DNA from: Emmonsiellopsis sp. PD_33
Lineage: Eukaryota > Ascomycota > Eurotiomycetes > Onygenales > Ajellomycetaceae
Length of the DNA: 64,000 nt
NCBI GenBank assembly: GCA_032988165.1
Contig: JANTQF010000106.1
Location: forward strand, 1 to 64,000
Direction of reading: 5' to 3'
Shown here: positions 1-12,655 of the stretch, in pieces
Position numbering within the stretch: the first letter of the stretch is position 1
Layout of the letters: each line of letters starts with the position of its first letter
The notes under the pieces: generated by a model
Seen by the model: the letters and a program-made list of their open reading frames with translations, nothing else
The model's database searches: none
What the model was told of the DNA's origin: nothing
Program-made: the position numbers and the translations under genes

Positions 1-120
1 GGTGGGGGGGGGTGGGGGGGGGGGGGGGGGGGGTGGGGGGGGTGGGGGGGGGGGGTGGGGGGGGGGTGGGGGGGGGGGGGAGGGGGGGGGGGGGGGGAGG
101 GGGGGGGGGGTGGGGGGGGG
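1..120. repeat. poly-G low-complexity tract at window edge
   Basis: The first 120 bases are nearly all G with scattered T and A. The glycine-rich open frame across it is a composition effect, not a gene. This looks like a contig end or low-quality sequence rather than a biological repeat, although a real G-rich tract cannot be excluded by eye. Confidence 0.85.
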
Positions 121-718
121 AGGGACAAAGGTAACCCCGCCTTGGTGGAAATTTTTCCCAATCTCACACACCCATGGCCAGAGACGATGGCGTAAAATAT
201 CTATATATTCAAGATTGCTATTTTCAAGTCCCTCCTATACCTCTAAAATACTTTTGTACTCCCCAAATTGTAGAAGCCGGAGTCACGATCATATCAACTT
301 CAACCTCAGATCCCGGGACCAAATAAAAGAAACCCACCCGGACAATGGTATGATCCAATGCTGAATGGCGGGGCTAACAAAACCTTTCATTTTCCTGTTG
401 CTGCTGCTAGTAGGGTCTACACAGCTAATATGGAGTGCGGAGTTGGAAGTAGTGTTAGCCCGAATTTAAGGCGGATTGAATAGCCGGTAATTTCTAGTGC
501 TGTTGGCTGTATGATACATGATGGCGTTAGAATTTAGAAAGCAGCAGCGACCAGGTAGGCAGGCTGTAGGAGTAGGACTCAAACGCAACCTCTTGTCTGG
601 TTACTTTAATCCACAGGGGAGGGAACATCTTCGTTCAACATTTAGGGCCCCAAACATGTCGTGGAAGCAAGTTTCTCAGGAGAAATAGGAGCGCCCCCTT
701 GACTACTAGTACGCTGAG
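121..718. other. no recognisable gene
   Basis: About 600 bp between the G tract and the acyltransferase relic. Only short open frames are present and none resembles a known family. It may hold the lost 5' part of the acyltransferase relic, but no motif supports that. Confidence 0.4.
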
Positions 719-1811
719 ATCCTCTTGAAGCTCCAGGTGGATGAGTTTAGGCCCAAAAATAAGAGGCACTGGACTCTGAACATCCGCGTTGTTGTACATT
801 TTGGCGGGATCCCAGAGCAGGAAGCAATTGCGGCTTTGCGGCTGGCCTGGATATACCACCATCTCCTAATCAGAGCAAAGCTGAGCAGAACCAACCATCT
901 CGACCAACTTTTCAAATCCCAGACTTCGCGAGCATAGAGACTTGGGCCAATGAAATCCTCATTGTCGACGACAGACCTACCCCAGACTTCTAGCTCACAA
1001 TTCGGCCGATGGATTCTCCCTTTATATTACTTCCCCAAAAACTTCGAGCTAGTGATGCGAATCCACCACTGTCTCAAAATTCCCGTTTGTTGGCTTGCCA
1101 TTTCTATCGGGCCGCACAATAGGCGGCACTAAGATATTTCGCCTTGGTTCTTCGTCCTCCACATTGTCCTCGCTTCTTGCATAGAGGCGGAAGCACGAGC
1201 TCGGTTTAATAGCCGCAGTTGGACTTGCTACACGCGAGTGTAGCCCTGAGGCAATATCCAAGCAGCCCTTATCAATCACGGCATTTTTCCACCACCGCAT
1301 ATATCTCAGAGAACCCTATAACGACAGCAGCAAGTTACTCATAGGCGTCTGGATGATGGCTCTTCCAATCAACCAACCAAAAGCGGATTTCGCGACGACT
1401 GCGAGGAACTTTCAGGCCATGTATGGGCAGGATTTGACGGTGGGCAAAAAATTTCGTGATGGAATGGTGGGATGCATTTGTTTCCGTTTTGGAGAGGTGT
1501 CACTCATGCCGCTTCTGGAAGGCATGCCAGTGCCTAGTCAACCCCAGTTAAGCAGCATGGGAAGTTCGGATGGCATTGTAAAGAGACATTATGAGGGGAG
1601 GCTTGTGGTGGAGGTAACGGACGTGGAGGCGGTTTTGAAAAACATGAGGATGCAGGCTATGGTGTTCCAGAGGCCATTTGCTGGGAACCGGTATTTGAAT
1701 GCATGTTACAACGGAAGTTTATATGCAGAAGGCGAAGTGGAGGCGTTCTTGAAGAGGACCAGGGAGTTTTTGTTCAAGGAACTCGGGGTCGACGGGGAGG
1801 CGGATGCTTAG
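719..1811 (+). pseudogene. decayed condensation-fold (Tri3-like) acyltransferase
   Basis: Pieces of one protein appear in successive frames of the + strand. A first piece at 725-880 (HWTLNIRVVVHFGGIPEQE then ALRLAWIYHH) matches the opening of condensation-fold acyltransferases (beta strand, then a leucine-rich helix). After a frame change comes PDFASIETWANEILIV (about 914-965). A third frame gives LYYFPKNFELVMRIHH (1023-1071), where the family has a strand followed by its histidine motif. The last piece, 1353-1811 (152 aa, open), ends with YLNACYNGSLY and a terminal helix, like the C-terminus of trichothecene 3-O-acetyltransferase-like proteins. The frame changes and stops (TAG after PTPDF) point to a pseudogene, though some joins could be introns. 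The intact 152-aa frame might be called separately as a hypothetical protein. The family call rests on remembered pattern similarity. Confidence 0.45.
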
Positions 1812-2710
1812 ACCATCGTCCCAATTAGGCGCATGTATGAATTCAATGGTGGCTCATCCTAATTCAGGGTCAGCTCAACATTCGTTGCTTCAATCTTTAG
1901 AGCATTCCGTGGTAATAATATCACATCCAACTGGACAAGAAGTTGGAGCAGTGCGCAATGATCAGCCTCAGAATGAACGCTTTCGTATTCCATGGGCACG
2001 CACTGTCGAACAACGTTCCTCGGGAACTAGTGCATTTATCCGTTTCCAAAGCTTCCATAGAGGAGATAGAAGCTTCCATTGCGAGTTTCATATAAATTAG
2101 GTCATATCCACCTACTAGCGCTTCGTTAAAACGAACCGCGGGTGGAAGAAAAGAAGATTCTCCCAAACGGCCAACTCGACCAAATCATCATCTTTCATAA
2201 TCCCAGCACATCAACCCCACAAGAAATACCCCACACTCTCCGCGATTGAGACGGCCTCATCTTTTTCGTTTCACCATGGCTGAAGAAAGCTATTCCCTAT
2301 GTGGTCCGGAAATATTTCCCGTTTATCCAATTGGTGGATAGGAACAAGAAACACGCTCTCGGCCCGATGGAGAAGAAAGTATCACCATCGGTGTATCGGT
2401 CCACCTGGCCTTTGGCATTGCGGAGAAAACTAGCTAGGCTCTGCGGGGAGAAACTCCAGTTAAAGAGCGGACAATCCGCCGACTTATTACCTGGCAGGCA
2501 TCGTTCTGGTGGGTTTCCAGCACGATTTATATTAAACTGGGGTGACAAGGCAGGTATTTGATTGGCTGCTGTCACGAAACACATCTAGAACCGCAACAAA
2601 AGGACCCCTGGACAAATTATGCCCGCCTTGATCCGCAGGGTAAAGGGTTCTTGCAATTTTTCAAGATGCCGGCCGGGCCTGTTATCCCGGTTCAAACATC
2701 CCCGACGGGT
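1812..2710. other. intergenic, one unidentified open stretch
   Basis: No gene recognised. Open frames lie on both strands around 2297-2584 (86 aa on +, 95 aa on -), but neither has a recognisable motif. The distal part is the promoter side of the esterase gene. Confidence 0.4.
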
Positions 2711-2718
2711 GTACCCCG

Positions 2719-2725
2719 TATATAA
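2719..2725 (+). promoter_or_regulatory. TATA box of the esterase gene
   Basis: TATATAA lies about 120 bp upstream of the esterase ATG at 2847, a normal distance for a fungal core promoter. It is the only good TATA match near this start. Confidence 0.45.
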
Positions 2726-2846
2726 GTTGCCCTACAGCTCCCCTCATATTCCGTAACTTGACCGGCATCGAACTCGCAGGAAAACTGTCCTTTCATCACC
2801 GCGATAGTGACCGAGAATAGTGACCATCCGCTAGATCAAAACAAAT

Positions 2847-3794
2847 ATGAAGGGCATCTTCACCGCCATCACGGCAGCGGCTTGCTTAGCAAGTACCAGC
2901 TTTGCCGCAGTTGTGCCGGCACTATCGGAGAGACAAGATGTGGTCAAGATCATGGCTTTGGGAGATTCGATAACAGGAAGTCCGGTATTTCCTCTCGCCA
3001 ACATTGAAAGAACACAAACTCCCCTGCGATGCAGCCGTATTCGACGCGGCTAATCAGGCATCAATCGCTAATTTCCAACACATTTATAGGGATGCTGGCG
3101 CGCTTTGCTCTGGCAGAAGCTGCAAGAGGCCGGTATTACGAACACGGACTTTGTCGGATCGCTACCAGGGCAAGGGTGCGGATTTGAATATGACGGCGAA
3201 AACGAAGGTCATGGGGGTTTTCTGGCGACGAATATTGCATCGGAAAATCTGCTCCCACCATGGCTGGAAAGTGCACAGCCTGATATTGTCATGATGCATC
3301 TCGGGACGAACGATGTCTGGAGCAACATCGGGCCAGATGTACTCATTGAAACATTTTCCGCTCTGGTCGATCAGATGAGGGCCAGCAAAGCGACTATGAA
3401 CATTCTCGTACGTCATGCAGTTCCCTTATCTTTTCTTTGTGTCACCATTCCCCGCTGTCAGCTAGGAGCTTCTGGTTGAACCCTCGGCGGAAATCCACTT
3501 GGATTTTGTGTTTAACTGACGCTGGGCCAAAAGGTGGCACAAATCATCCCTATGAATCCAGACTCATGTGCCGAGTGCGGCGAACGCGTCGTCAATTTCA
3601 ACAATGCCATCGCCGAATGGGCGCCGACAAAATCGACGGCAGAAAGCCCAATCACCGTCGTGGACTGCTGGACTGGTTTCGACACAGCGTCAGATACCGG
3701 AGACGGAGTTCACCCCAACGACGCTGGAAACGAAAAGCTTTCGATTAGCTGGTTTGAGCCTCTATCGGCCGCTATTCAGGAGGTCAGTGGTTGA
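2847..3794 (+). CDS. secreted SGNH/GDSL esterase, carbohydrate esterase family 3-like
   Basis: Three exons at 2847-2984, 3090-3407 and 3534-3794 give a 238-aa protein; both introns (105 and 126 bp) have GT...AG borders and keep the phase. Residues 1-20 form a signal peptide, so the enzyme should be secreted. The SGNH blocks are complete: block I MALGDSITG with nucleophile Ser41, block III HLGTND at about 117-121, and block V GDGVHPND with Asp209 and His212. Together with VAQIIPMNP this matches fungal acetylxylan-esterase-like (CE3) proteins, which deacetylate plant polysaccharides; the exact substrate is not shown by sequence. The gene looks intact and lies about 370 bp left of the transposon block. 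Confidence 0.85.
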
Positions 3795-4155
3795 AATTCC
3801 ACAAGCCAATTCGATGGCACCTCGTGGCATAAGTGGTATATAGAAATGAAATGCAGTAGAAATGAAGCTTGTCCATAAGTTCGTCAATCAATACTAGTAG
3901 TATCATCGCCTCCTACCATCGCGAAGGGTACTAGTAGTAAACACTGAATCGAGAGCAGAAATATCAGATGAAAAATATGTTGTCTTGCGCGTTTTAGCTG
4001 CTCCATAGACATACCAGAGTGCTTCATATGCCATCTAGCTCGTACCAGGAGCAGGTCACCAGGCTTGCGGAGGATATCATCCCGTCCGGCGATTGTTGTT
4101 TCTTGAAGGGATGAGAAGTTGAGATGCTCCAACGAAGAACCAAGTGGATGGACCC
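3795..4155. other. esterase 3' flank up to the transposon
   Basis: This is 360 bp of ordinary composition that still contains CpG, ending sharply at the Gypsy target duplication. No gene is seen; the 82-codon frame on the minus strand has no recognisable content. Confidence 0.5.
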
Positions 4156-4160
4156 AGTAC
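4156..4160. repeat. target-site duplication AGTAC, left copy
   Basis: AGTAC lies directly before the left Gypsy LTR and recurs at 19637-19641 directly after the last base of the split right LTR. A 5-bp duplication is usual for Gypsy insertions. It fixes the outer ends of the block. Confidence 0.8.
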
Positions 4161-4431
4161 AGAAGAAGGCACTTCTAAGCAAATAGCAGTTTCTGCCATC
4201 ACATTACCCCAGCATAACTACTTCCCAAATCCACCTAGTTTGTTTGTTTTTGTTTATTTTTCCAGCCCAGAATGTTTTCCCCTCCTTTTCTAGTTAGTAG
4301 AATCAATGACATCCATAATTTTCAATCAATTCCAATCAGTTGAGGTATTTCCTTAATCATATCATTAATCTCATTCTCATATAATACTGCCAAGTAGGTA
4401 ATAACACCACATCACCACATCCATCTCTTTT
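4161..4431 (+). repeat. Gypsy 5' LTR (271 bp)
   Basis: This sequence starts AGAAGAAGG and ends CATCTCTTTT. It aligns without any gap to 14133-14395 continued at 19622-19636 (constant offset 9972 up to 4423), and the differences I checked are C/T or G/A. The ends are not the usual TG...CA. TGGTGCC directly at the 3' border (from 4431) may begin the tRNA primer-binding site. Confidence 0.85.
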
Positions 4432-4859
4432 GGTGCCTACAACTCTAGAAGCAAACAGCTTCTACACCTCAAACTGAGAGTCTCATTTATTACCAAGGAA
4501 CATCTTCAATCCCTAAGTCAATCAAGTAGAGAAAGAACAACAAGCAGACAGACAGTTAGTAGAGACAGATCAAATTCAATAGTAAAACTAAACCAGACTT
4601 TAAGGATATCATACCTAAAGGGTCAAGAAGAGCACAGATAGAACCACCAGAACTGTATCCTCTACAACATTTCACAGACAGTAATTAAGAAACCTAGTAG
4701 ATAAAGCAGTAAAGGGCAAGCTGATTAAAGGAAGAAAGAGGAATAAGATAATAAGTTATTAAATATAGTAGGTCAATTCCCAACCTTCTCTATATGTAGA
4801 ATATTCTCAGAAGAGGACAGGCAATCAGTAAAGAGATGATTGACAAAACTTAAATTTGA

Positions 4860-6300
4860 ACTGAGAGGAAAGAAAGTAATTGAGAGCTAAGTTCTAGCAA
4901 AAGATCTACTCTTAGTGATCAATGTCCTATTAATAGGAGAGGTAGAGAAATGATTAGAAAGGAATCCTCTATTAATGAAGGCATTAAAGTATTCAACTGA
5001 AGAAAACTGAGAGCTCTTTGAGAAGACATTCTTTAATGAATTTCTAACAGCCAGGGCAGAAGAATCAAAGGTCTCCTTAGAGTAAGAGATCATCAAGTTA
5101 CATCAAATAATAAATTAGAACCTAGAGGAATACTACCAGGTGAGAGCCCAAATGCTGAGGAAGTTAAAGATTAAAGATAATAATAGTATGTTAGACTTAC
5201 TGTTAGAAAAGTACTTATTGGAAGAGATAATCAGGAGATGGGTAAAGAGACTCACCAACCCAAATACTTGAAAGAAACTGATTGAAGGATTGACTGAGAT
5301 GATGATGTTAAAAAAGGTATATTTAAGGGTAGTAAATATAGAAGAGGCAGAGTGCAAATTCAACAAGAACCAGATGAAAAGAATAAATAAGCTTGAGCTC
5401 TAATTCTATCAAAATATATTGGAAAAATGACTGGATAATAACTGACTAGCTAAACTGAAGGCTATAATTGCATCCTATTCAGCAAGAAACACTGATTAAT
5501 AATGGGCAGTACTAGATGACTTCTTACCTCAGACCAAGTCAGAGGCATACTAACCTCCTCAAACAAGGCAGTTTAATCAAAATGACAACATTAAATCTTC
5601 AGTAATCCCACAAGGATCAACAGGACCATAGGGACAATTCTCATTGAATGACTTTATCAACAGGATTAAAGCCTTTTGAGCTGAGGAAAGACTACTACTA
5701 TGTATTAATTGTAGAACCCTAGAACATCAATCAGATGGATGCCAAGAAATAAGATTAAAGGAATGAGAGAGAAAGATACTTATAAATAAGATATTTAATA
5801 GAAATAATCAGATAGGTCTAAGAATCAATAATGTAGGTAGACAGCTAATAATAAATGCAGCAACAAGCCTCTCAGAGAATAACTTGATGCTAAATGAGTA
5901 AAGAGTTAGGTTCAATAATACAGTAGTGCCTTCAACTCAATCAGAAGTAATATTAGTTACCTTCAGAATAGGAGGACTGCAACTGGAAGACTCATTCACT
6001 CCACTGAAGGCTTAATATAATAAGGCTTTTTTAGGGGAGAAGAGTCAGCATGAGAAGAGAGCATCCAGCATCCAACTAACTCTATAAGTAAATAAGAGGC
6101 AGACAAGAGAGTCAGTGACAGCACAGCCAGATGTATAGGAGTTTGGAGAACTAATGGAAGAAGATCAATCTAAGAAGTCAAATAGAATTAACCAGGAAAG
6201 CCTGGCCCTAATTCAAGAATTTGAAGAATAAGATGCAGAAATAAAAGGGAAATTAATTTCAGTGAGGAAGATTCTGGGACAAGCCAAGGTTAATATGTTC
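4860..6300 (+). pseudogene. Gypsy gag relic with CCHC zinc knuckle
   Basis: A single frame full of stops can be followed through this stretch. It is rich in Lys, Glu and Asn, as in capsid proteins. At 5701-5742 it encodes C-I-N-C-RTLE-H-QSDG-C, a perfect CX2CX4HX4C nucleocapsid knuckle whose four zinc ligands have survived. This anchors the frame as gag. The product cannot be made because of the many stops. Confidence 0.7.
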
Positions 6301-9300
6301 ATTATAGACTTATTATATTAGTCTCTAATCTTTACTTAATAAATCAAGCAGTTCACCACTCAATCATCAAGCTGAAAGAGAAAGAAAAAGGCAAGTATAA
6401 CTATCAGTACAATGAAGTTAATAGAAGCTGTTCTACCACACTCAAATATCTCAGTAATCTGACTGGATCAGCAAATTAGAATATTATCACACATTAAACT
6501 GTCTGATAAAGCCTTCTGTCTAGTTGCACATGTGCAAAACAATGAAGAGATATTAATAAAGCTAAAAAGGTAGATTACCCATATAAATTAGAAGTCTGAT
6601 CTGTGCATCATCTCTCCAGCATTAGTTAAGTAGCTTGATCTGCCATTGAAATCTCTTCAGAAGCTAGGACTAGCAGGAATGTCTATAAAAATCATGACAT
6701 ATAGTAAAGATAATCTCATGCACTATATTGAGTTGGAGGTTGACATTGAGGAAATATAGAGAACTATAAAATACTTTGTAGCACTAAGAGACTCACTCCT
6801 ACATCAAGAGTCCAGTTAATTGCTTCTAGAATTACCTTGACTATATTCAGTAGATTCAAGAATCAGGATTAAGGACTCATTATTGATTATTAAAGATGTC
6901 AGGCAAGGAGAAGAACTAACTAAGATTAGAGGCCTAGTAATACAATTTAAGCATGGAAACAACATTCTACTATTTCCACCAAGACTGTTAGCAAACCAGA
7001 ATCAAATAGTGAATACAGAAATGAAGTCAGGAAATAAGGAAGGAAACAATAAAATAAACAATGAAACTAATAGTAAGGAAGAAACTAAAAGAAACTTAGA
7101 TTTCTCAATCTCATCAGATAATGATTCATTTAACACAGAAAATCCCCATTGAGTTCTGAGTAGAACTTAAAACTGCCACCTCAAATCATCTTAGAAGTAA
7201 TAGCAGTATCTTTATCAGGGGTTTAGAGGAGAAAGAAGAGAAGAGAAGTCTCAGTTACTCATTTAAATATAATTTAAAGCAATCAAGCATTGATATTAAA
7301 ATCAACAAATGATAAACTATTTCTAGTAACCAGACAATTAAGATATTATACCAAGAAGTTTATTATTAACTATCAAGTGAAAAGAGAAGAATTAGAAGAG
7401 TGGATCTCAAAGTTAAGAATTACATTGAGACCACTATTACCCAAACATCTTAAGGAGAGAGTTATGAAATTACTGTACCTCTACCAACATCTAGATGGAA
7501 TGAACCTGAACTAATTACCAGCTACAGACCTTATTAAGCACCATATACATCTAGCCTCAGGAACCAAGCTATATTCAGTGAAATTCCAGAAGAGATTTGC
7601 ACTGATGATCAAATGATGGCTGAGGAAACTAGTTACTAATGAGATTAAAGAAGAGATATATAAATTAATAGTAGTAGTAAACAGAAAACTATCTTCATGA
7701 AATGCAAAAGCTATATTGATAGAAAAAAAACAAGGAGAACCTATAAACACTGAGTCAAGATTAACATTTAATTATTCATTCATACATGAAACACTTCTGG
7801 GTTCAAAAATAGAGCTGCAAAGTAGGATACATGATTACTTATCCTCTCCAAGGCATAAAGTATATTGGGGAGTGGACATAAAGTATAGTTACTTTATAAT
7901 ACTAATATACCTATCAGATAGATCATATTTCACATTCTCCATTCCAAGATTAGAATAGCTTTAATCAATGTGAATGCTACAGGGAACCCAATCTGCACTA
8001 TTTACCTTTATTGAATTCATAAATATTGTGTTAGGACCAATTTCAGAACTGAAGCCTGAAAAATCCTTACTTCATAGTGACCACAAGGAAGAACTACTTC
8101 CAGTTACAGTATACATGAACAATATGTTTGGAGGAATGCTATCATCAGAGAAGCTATATAAAATGCTCAGGGACCAATTCTTTCTAAGAATTGAATGAGC
8201 TAACTTGAGATTATCATTTTATAAGTTAAAGCTATTTATGCTAGATATCAAAGCCCTGGGGGTCATCTATAAAATCAATGGTAATGTGTGAATTCTACCA
8301 GAGAGAGTTGCTAAAATCTTCAATTAGTCTATGTCCACAATCAAGATAGATGTACAGGCATTCCTGGGAGCTTTAGGAATTAACCAGAGGTTCATATCTA
8401 ACTATAGTGAAGTAGCTAGACTTCTGTAGAGGCTGACTGGGAACATTCCATTTCATTGGACTGATTTAGAGGAATTATCATTTAAATTACTCAAAATTAA
8501 GGGGTCAGCAAATACAGCAGTGAACAGATTTAATTGGACACTACCTGCTCATGTGTACACTGATAGCTTAGGGTATGCTTCAGGGCTTCTAATTGCTTAA
8601 AAAAGGAAAGATTCACTATATTCTGGAAGGAAATTACTAATACCTATAATGTATAATTTGTTCACCCTTACCCCTACATAATGGAAATATGGGACTTATA
8701 AATGGAAGTTACTCATCATTATCAAGTTCACTGAAAAGTATTCCTTTTACTTTCAAGATCCATTATTATTCAGTATAGTTTATATGGATCATAGGCCATT
8801 GATATCATTTATCTTGGTGGACAACCATGAGGAGATGTATGCTAGATGGGTAGAGAAACTTTGAAGGTTAAACATCAAAATAGAGTATGTTCCTGGGGAA
8901 AAGAATCAAGTTGTAAATGGATTATCAAGAACTATATTCAATAATCTGGAATGTGAGTCTGACCTATTAGTGGAAGTAACACTAAAGGAGCTGAAGGAAT
9001 GAGGAGAAAATTAGATGTAGAAAGATGAAAAAAAGGGATTTAATGAGTTTATAAGAGAGAATGATTATCTGGCATTTTGAGAGAAGAAACTGAGACTACC
9101 AAATAAAATAAGAATAGAAGTGAAAATACTTACAGCAGAACTATCAACCTACTATCAGAACTGAATAGAAGCCTATATGGTGTCTGAGTGGTTTAGGGAA
9201 ATACATACTTGCCTGCAAGAAGAATCATATATCAGTACTTTAAAGGCATTAGACTTTAAATGGCATATATCTTATCTATACAAGCAGGATTAAGTAACCA

Positions 9301-10510
9301 GCCTCTGATTACTTTGCATCTCTGAAGTAAAGGTTAGGCAGTACCTCAAGAAAGCCCATAATGAAAAAAGCTATTAAGGAATTGAATTCATAAAAATGAG
9401 GTTATTCAGAAAAGTATTCTAGTCAAGCCTATCTAATAATATTAAAAAATGGATAAAGGGTTATTCTATCTGTACTTATTATGTACCATACCCTTCATGA
9501 GTGCTATTATACTCTGTTATACTACTAAGATCACTTTAAATGCTAGGAGTCAATTTCATCAGCTCTTTCCAAGAAACCAGTAGGGGCAATAAATATGCCA
9601 TTAATATCATAGAGTACTTCTTAGGATATGTGATAGCATATCCAACTGAATCAGCAAAGCTAGAAGATACAATCAAATCATTGGAAAGATACTTTACCTC
9701 ATTCCTAAAAGTAGAGTATATTGAAATGTACCTGAACTCAGAATCTCACTTCAATAATCTTCTAATATAATAATGAGTAAGAAGTTATGAAATCAAGCTT
9801 ACCTTCCAACCAACTGGTTCCTCAAAGTCAACAGGAAAGGTTGAAGTGGCAAATAAAATATTGCAGGACCTGATCATAAAGTTACAAGATGATTCATTAC
9901 ATCAGTGAGACCTAGATCTTCCAGATGCAACCCACCTCATGAACAGCTGTATAAGAAAAGAAGTTAGATACTCACCTATAGAGATATTTTTGAGAATAGA
10001 CACCACATCTAATAGCTTAGAAGGGCTTCTGCTGCATGAATTGGAGGAAGATAATGAAATGAAGGAGGCAATTCAAAACCTCACTACTATATAAGAAGTA
10101 GCTGTAGTGGATATATTCATAGTATATCAAGCACAAATTAGAGATCTGATATGAGAGAGTCAGAAAGAGAAGCAGGAAAAGCCAAAGAAATTAGAAGAAT
10201 AAAAAAGAGATTAACTAGTAATAGTTAAGAATAAAGAATGAAGGAAGTTAGAGTCTTATTGAAGAGAATCATTTAAAATCATTAAATCCTCATTAATGTA
10301 TCTAAAATTATATTTTATTTAACATAAAGATAGTTTACTATTTCAATTCAAGATCCATCATGATGACTTAAAGAGATTTGAGCCCAGAGCAGGCTACTTA
10401 GATCCAAACAATGAGGATGATGAATTCCTTAGGAGGGCAGACCTAATAATAAGAAGACTGGCAATTAAAGTAAGAAGGGTTGTAGTTCAGTTGAGACTCT
10501 AACAAGGAAA
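6300..10510 (+). pseudogene. Gypsy pol relic: protease, reverse transcriptase, RNase H, integrase
   Basis: Pol domains occur in Gypsy order. A protease-like part precedes about 7000. RT follows: HKVYWGVDIK near 7855, QGTQSALFTF near 7976, and the catalytic box VYMNNMFGG at 8109-8135, where the expected two Asp are both Asn (8118-8123). RNase H begins VYTDSLGYASG near 8553, with its first Asp kept. The tether region RWVEKL and EYVPGEKNQVVNGLSR (8848-8930) follows, then an integrase core piece at 9540-9770 (LGVNFISSFQE ... YLNSESHFNN). A C-terminal tail (HHDDLKRFEPRAGYLDP) reaches about 10400. Stops interrupt every domain, so it is dead. Confidence 0.8.
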
Positions 10511-10804
10511 AACAAGTCAATAACAAAGCACTTTAACCTCTTTATCACCCAACCATGTTTGCATTATTTGTTTATCTCATTATGTTACTAAAAACTATTA
10601 CTTTCTCTAAACCTCTACCATTATTTAACTTCATACCCTCTTAACCTCTTAAACTGCACTCTGAATCTTTTACCCATCTACTTTCTCTTACACACCTATT
10701 AACCTGTACTAAACCTATTTAAACCTCAGAAGCTCTATCAAATAAAATGAACAGATATGAACCAATATCTATAGTACACAGTGAACTGATATACTGAGAT
10801 TAAA

Positions 10805-12655
10805 GTTAAAGATATAAAGATATAACTAAATGGAATCTCAAAATGTTCCAACCAAGTCTCCTTAGTAATACTAATGAAGGCAGAAAGAAGAAGGCATTAT
10901 TAGTGAAGTTAAGAGCCCCTAATGATAATAACCTCTACACCTATATGAATAACCCATACAGTCAAAATGCATATAAATATATTATATCAGAGGACTAACT
11001 CATTTAGAGAGGGTACATTCTAGCTGAAGACATTTAATCATTCCACATACCATCTTTATACTGAAGGCTGTTACTGGAAATGAAGGAAGAGGTCTACAAA
11101 GTATAAAAGAAGGGATATCTATCCCAGGCCATCTATGCTGATGTATGGCCCTACCATTTCTGGATGAATAGAAAACCTTGAAATAAAGGAGAAATATGCA
11201 AAATGAACTCACCTTCCTTGGAAATGCTTCTGAAAACTTCAAAGCTATTACTTATTGAAGTGATATACTAGTATTAGAGCCTCCCTATTAAAGAAGGGCC
11301 AACTCTAGGAGCACTATATGACCTCAAACTAATAATGTAAACTTCTATTCAGGATGTTGAAGCCATCAGAAACCACACAAAAATCATTCATAATATTACT
11401 TACAAATTATAGAAGCTAGTCAATTCAGAGAAGAAGATACAGCTAGAACTAGTTGAGGAAAAAGTTGAGTCTAACATCTCAATACAGATTAAAGTATAAA
11501 AAAGAATAAGTAAATAAATGGAAGTGATCTGCAGAGCTACCATCTCTTTCATAAATAATTCAACTAATGCACCAGTAAATAACTTCTCACACCACATACT
11601 CCATGAGAAATTAAGTGTAATGAATAGCATAAAAGAAACCTTACCTGTAGATAAGGTAAAATAATAAGCCCACAAGTAATAATACACTGAAGAAGAGACT
11701 GTGAACATACTAAATAAATATACTCATATCAACTTAATAGCTATCAGCAGGGATCCACAGCAAAATCTCTTCATAATAACTACTTTAGTGGCATCTACTT
11801 CTCTGCAATTAGGACCAGTTACAAGAAATTAGATCAGCTCTCTAGGAAAGTCAATCAATCCTCAACATCAGAATATCAGGCTAGCAATGCTAGAGAATAT
11901 CACCCTAAAAATAGCCTATTTCATCAGATTAACATTTCCCCACCCAGAAGGAAAGTCATGCTAGACAACTGTGCTTCTTAAAGCATTAAGGGCAGAGGTA
12001 TTCCTGGATACCAATATAGTTATATAATGAGTCACTGAAAATAGATTTCCAGTAGAACTTGACAAGTTGGATAGGGAGATCACCATCTGAGGCTGAAATG
12101 AATTCAAAGGACCTCTAAGTAGAAATTCAAATAAAAAGGATATTATTAGCAGAGTCTCTCCTTTTTCTTCAGCAATATGATTAGAACTAAATCCAATCAT
12201 AAACCTAATATAAGAGATGATTGAAGTGCCCCACTAATATATGAGTATGAAGTTAGTAAAGTAAATCAATGAAGAGAGAGGAAAACAGATGAAACTAGAC
12301 TCTATCACTGAAAAGATCTTCTATCAAAACATATAAATTTACAATTATGTGATCAAGGTAGAGGAAATCAAGCTAACCTGGGAGAATGAAGCAACTACAC
12401 CTAGATGGTTCAAAACTTAGAATGATATAGAGTTAGAGAAGATTCTAGTAATAATCATAGATATGATGAAATAAGACTTGATGAAATCAAGTATAGAAGG
12501 AGAGGAGTAAAATAGAGTCTTTCTTCAAGTAGTGATGCTGATAGATAACTGGCAGGAGTTAAAGAAACTCTTATAATATTATAGAATAATAGTGGAGTGA
12601 GAGGTGACAACCTGTAATTAAGATTAGAAAAGGACATAATTAATATAATATACAA
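10805..12655 (+). pseudogene. unidentified decayed reading frame downstream of Gypsy pol
   Basis: After pol, one + strand frame can be read with scattered stops through most of this interval, starting at an ATG near 10829 (MESQNVPTKSP). It contains long open runs such as NSEKKIQLELVEEKVES near 11420 and ENITLKIAYFIRLTFP near 11895, and is rich in Lys, Glu and Ile. It does not resemble RT, integrase, RNase H or an envelope protein that I recognise. It sits inside the LTRs and shares their AT-rich damage, so it probably belonged to the Gypsy element or to another insertion within it. Confidence 0.4.

Noticed and set aside
2..364. 120-codon glycine-rich open frame
   Set aside because: It is the poly-G tract read as glycine; no real coding signal.
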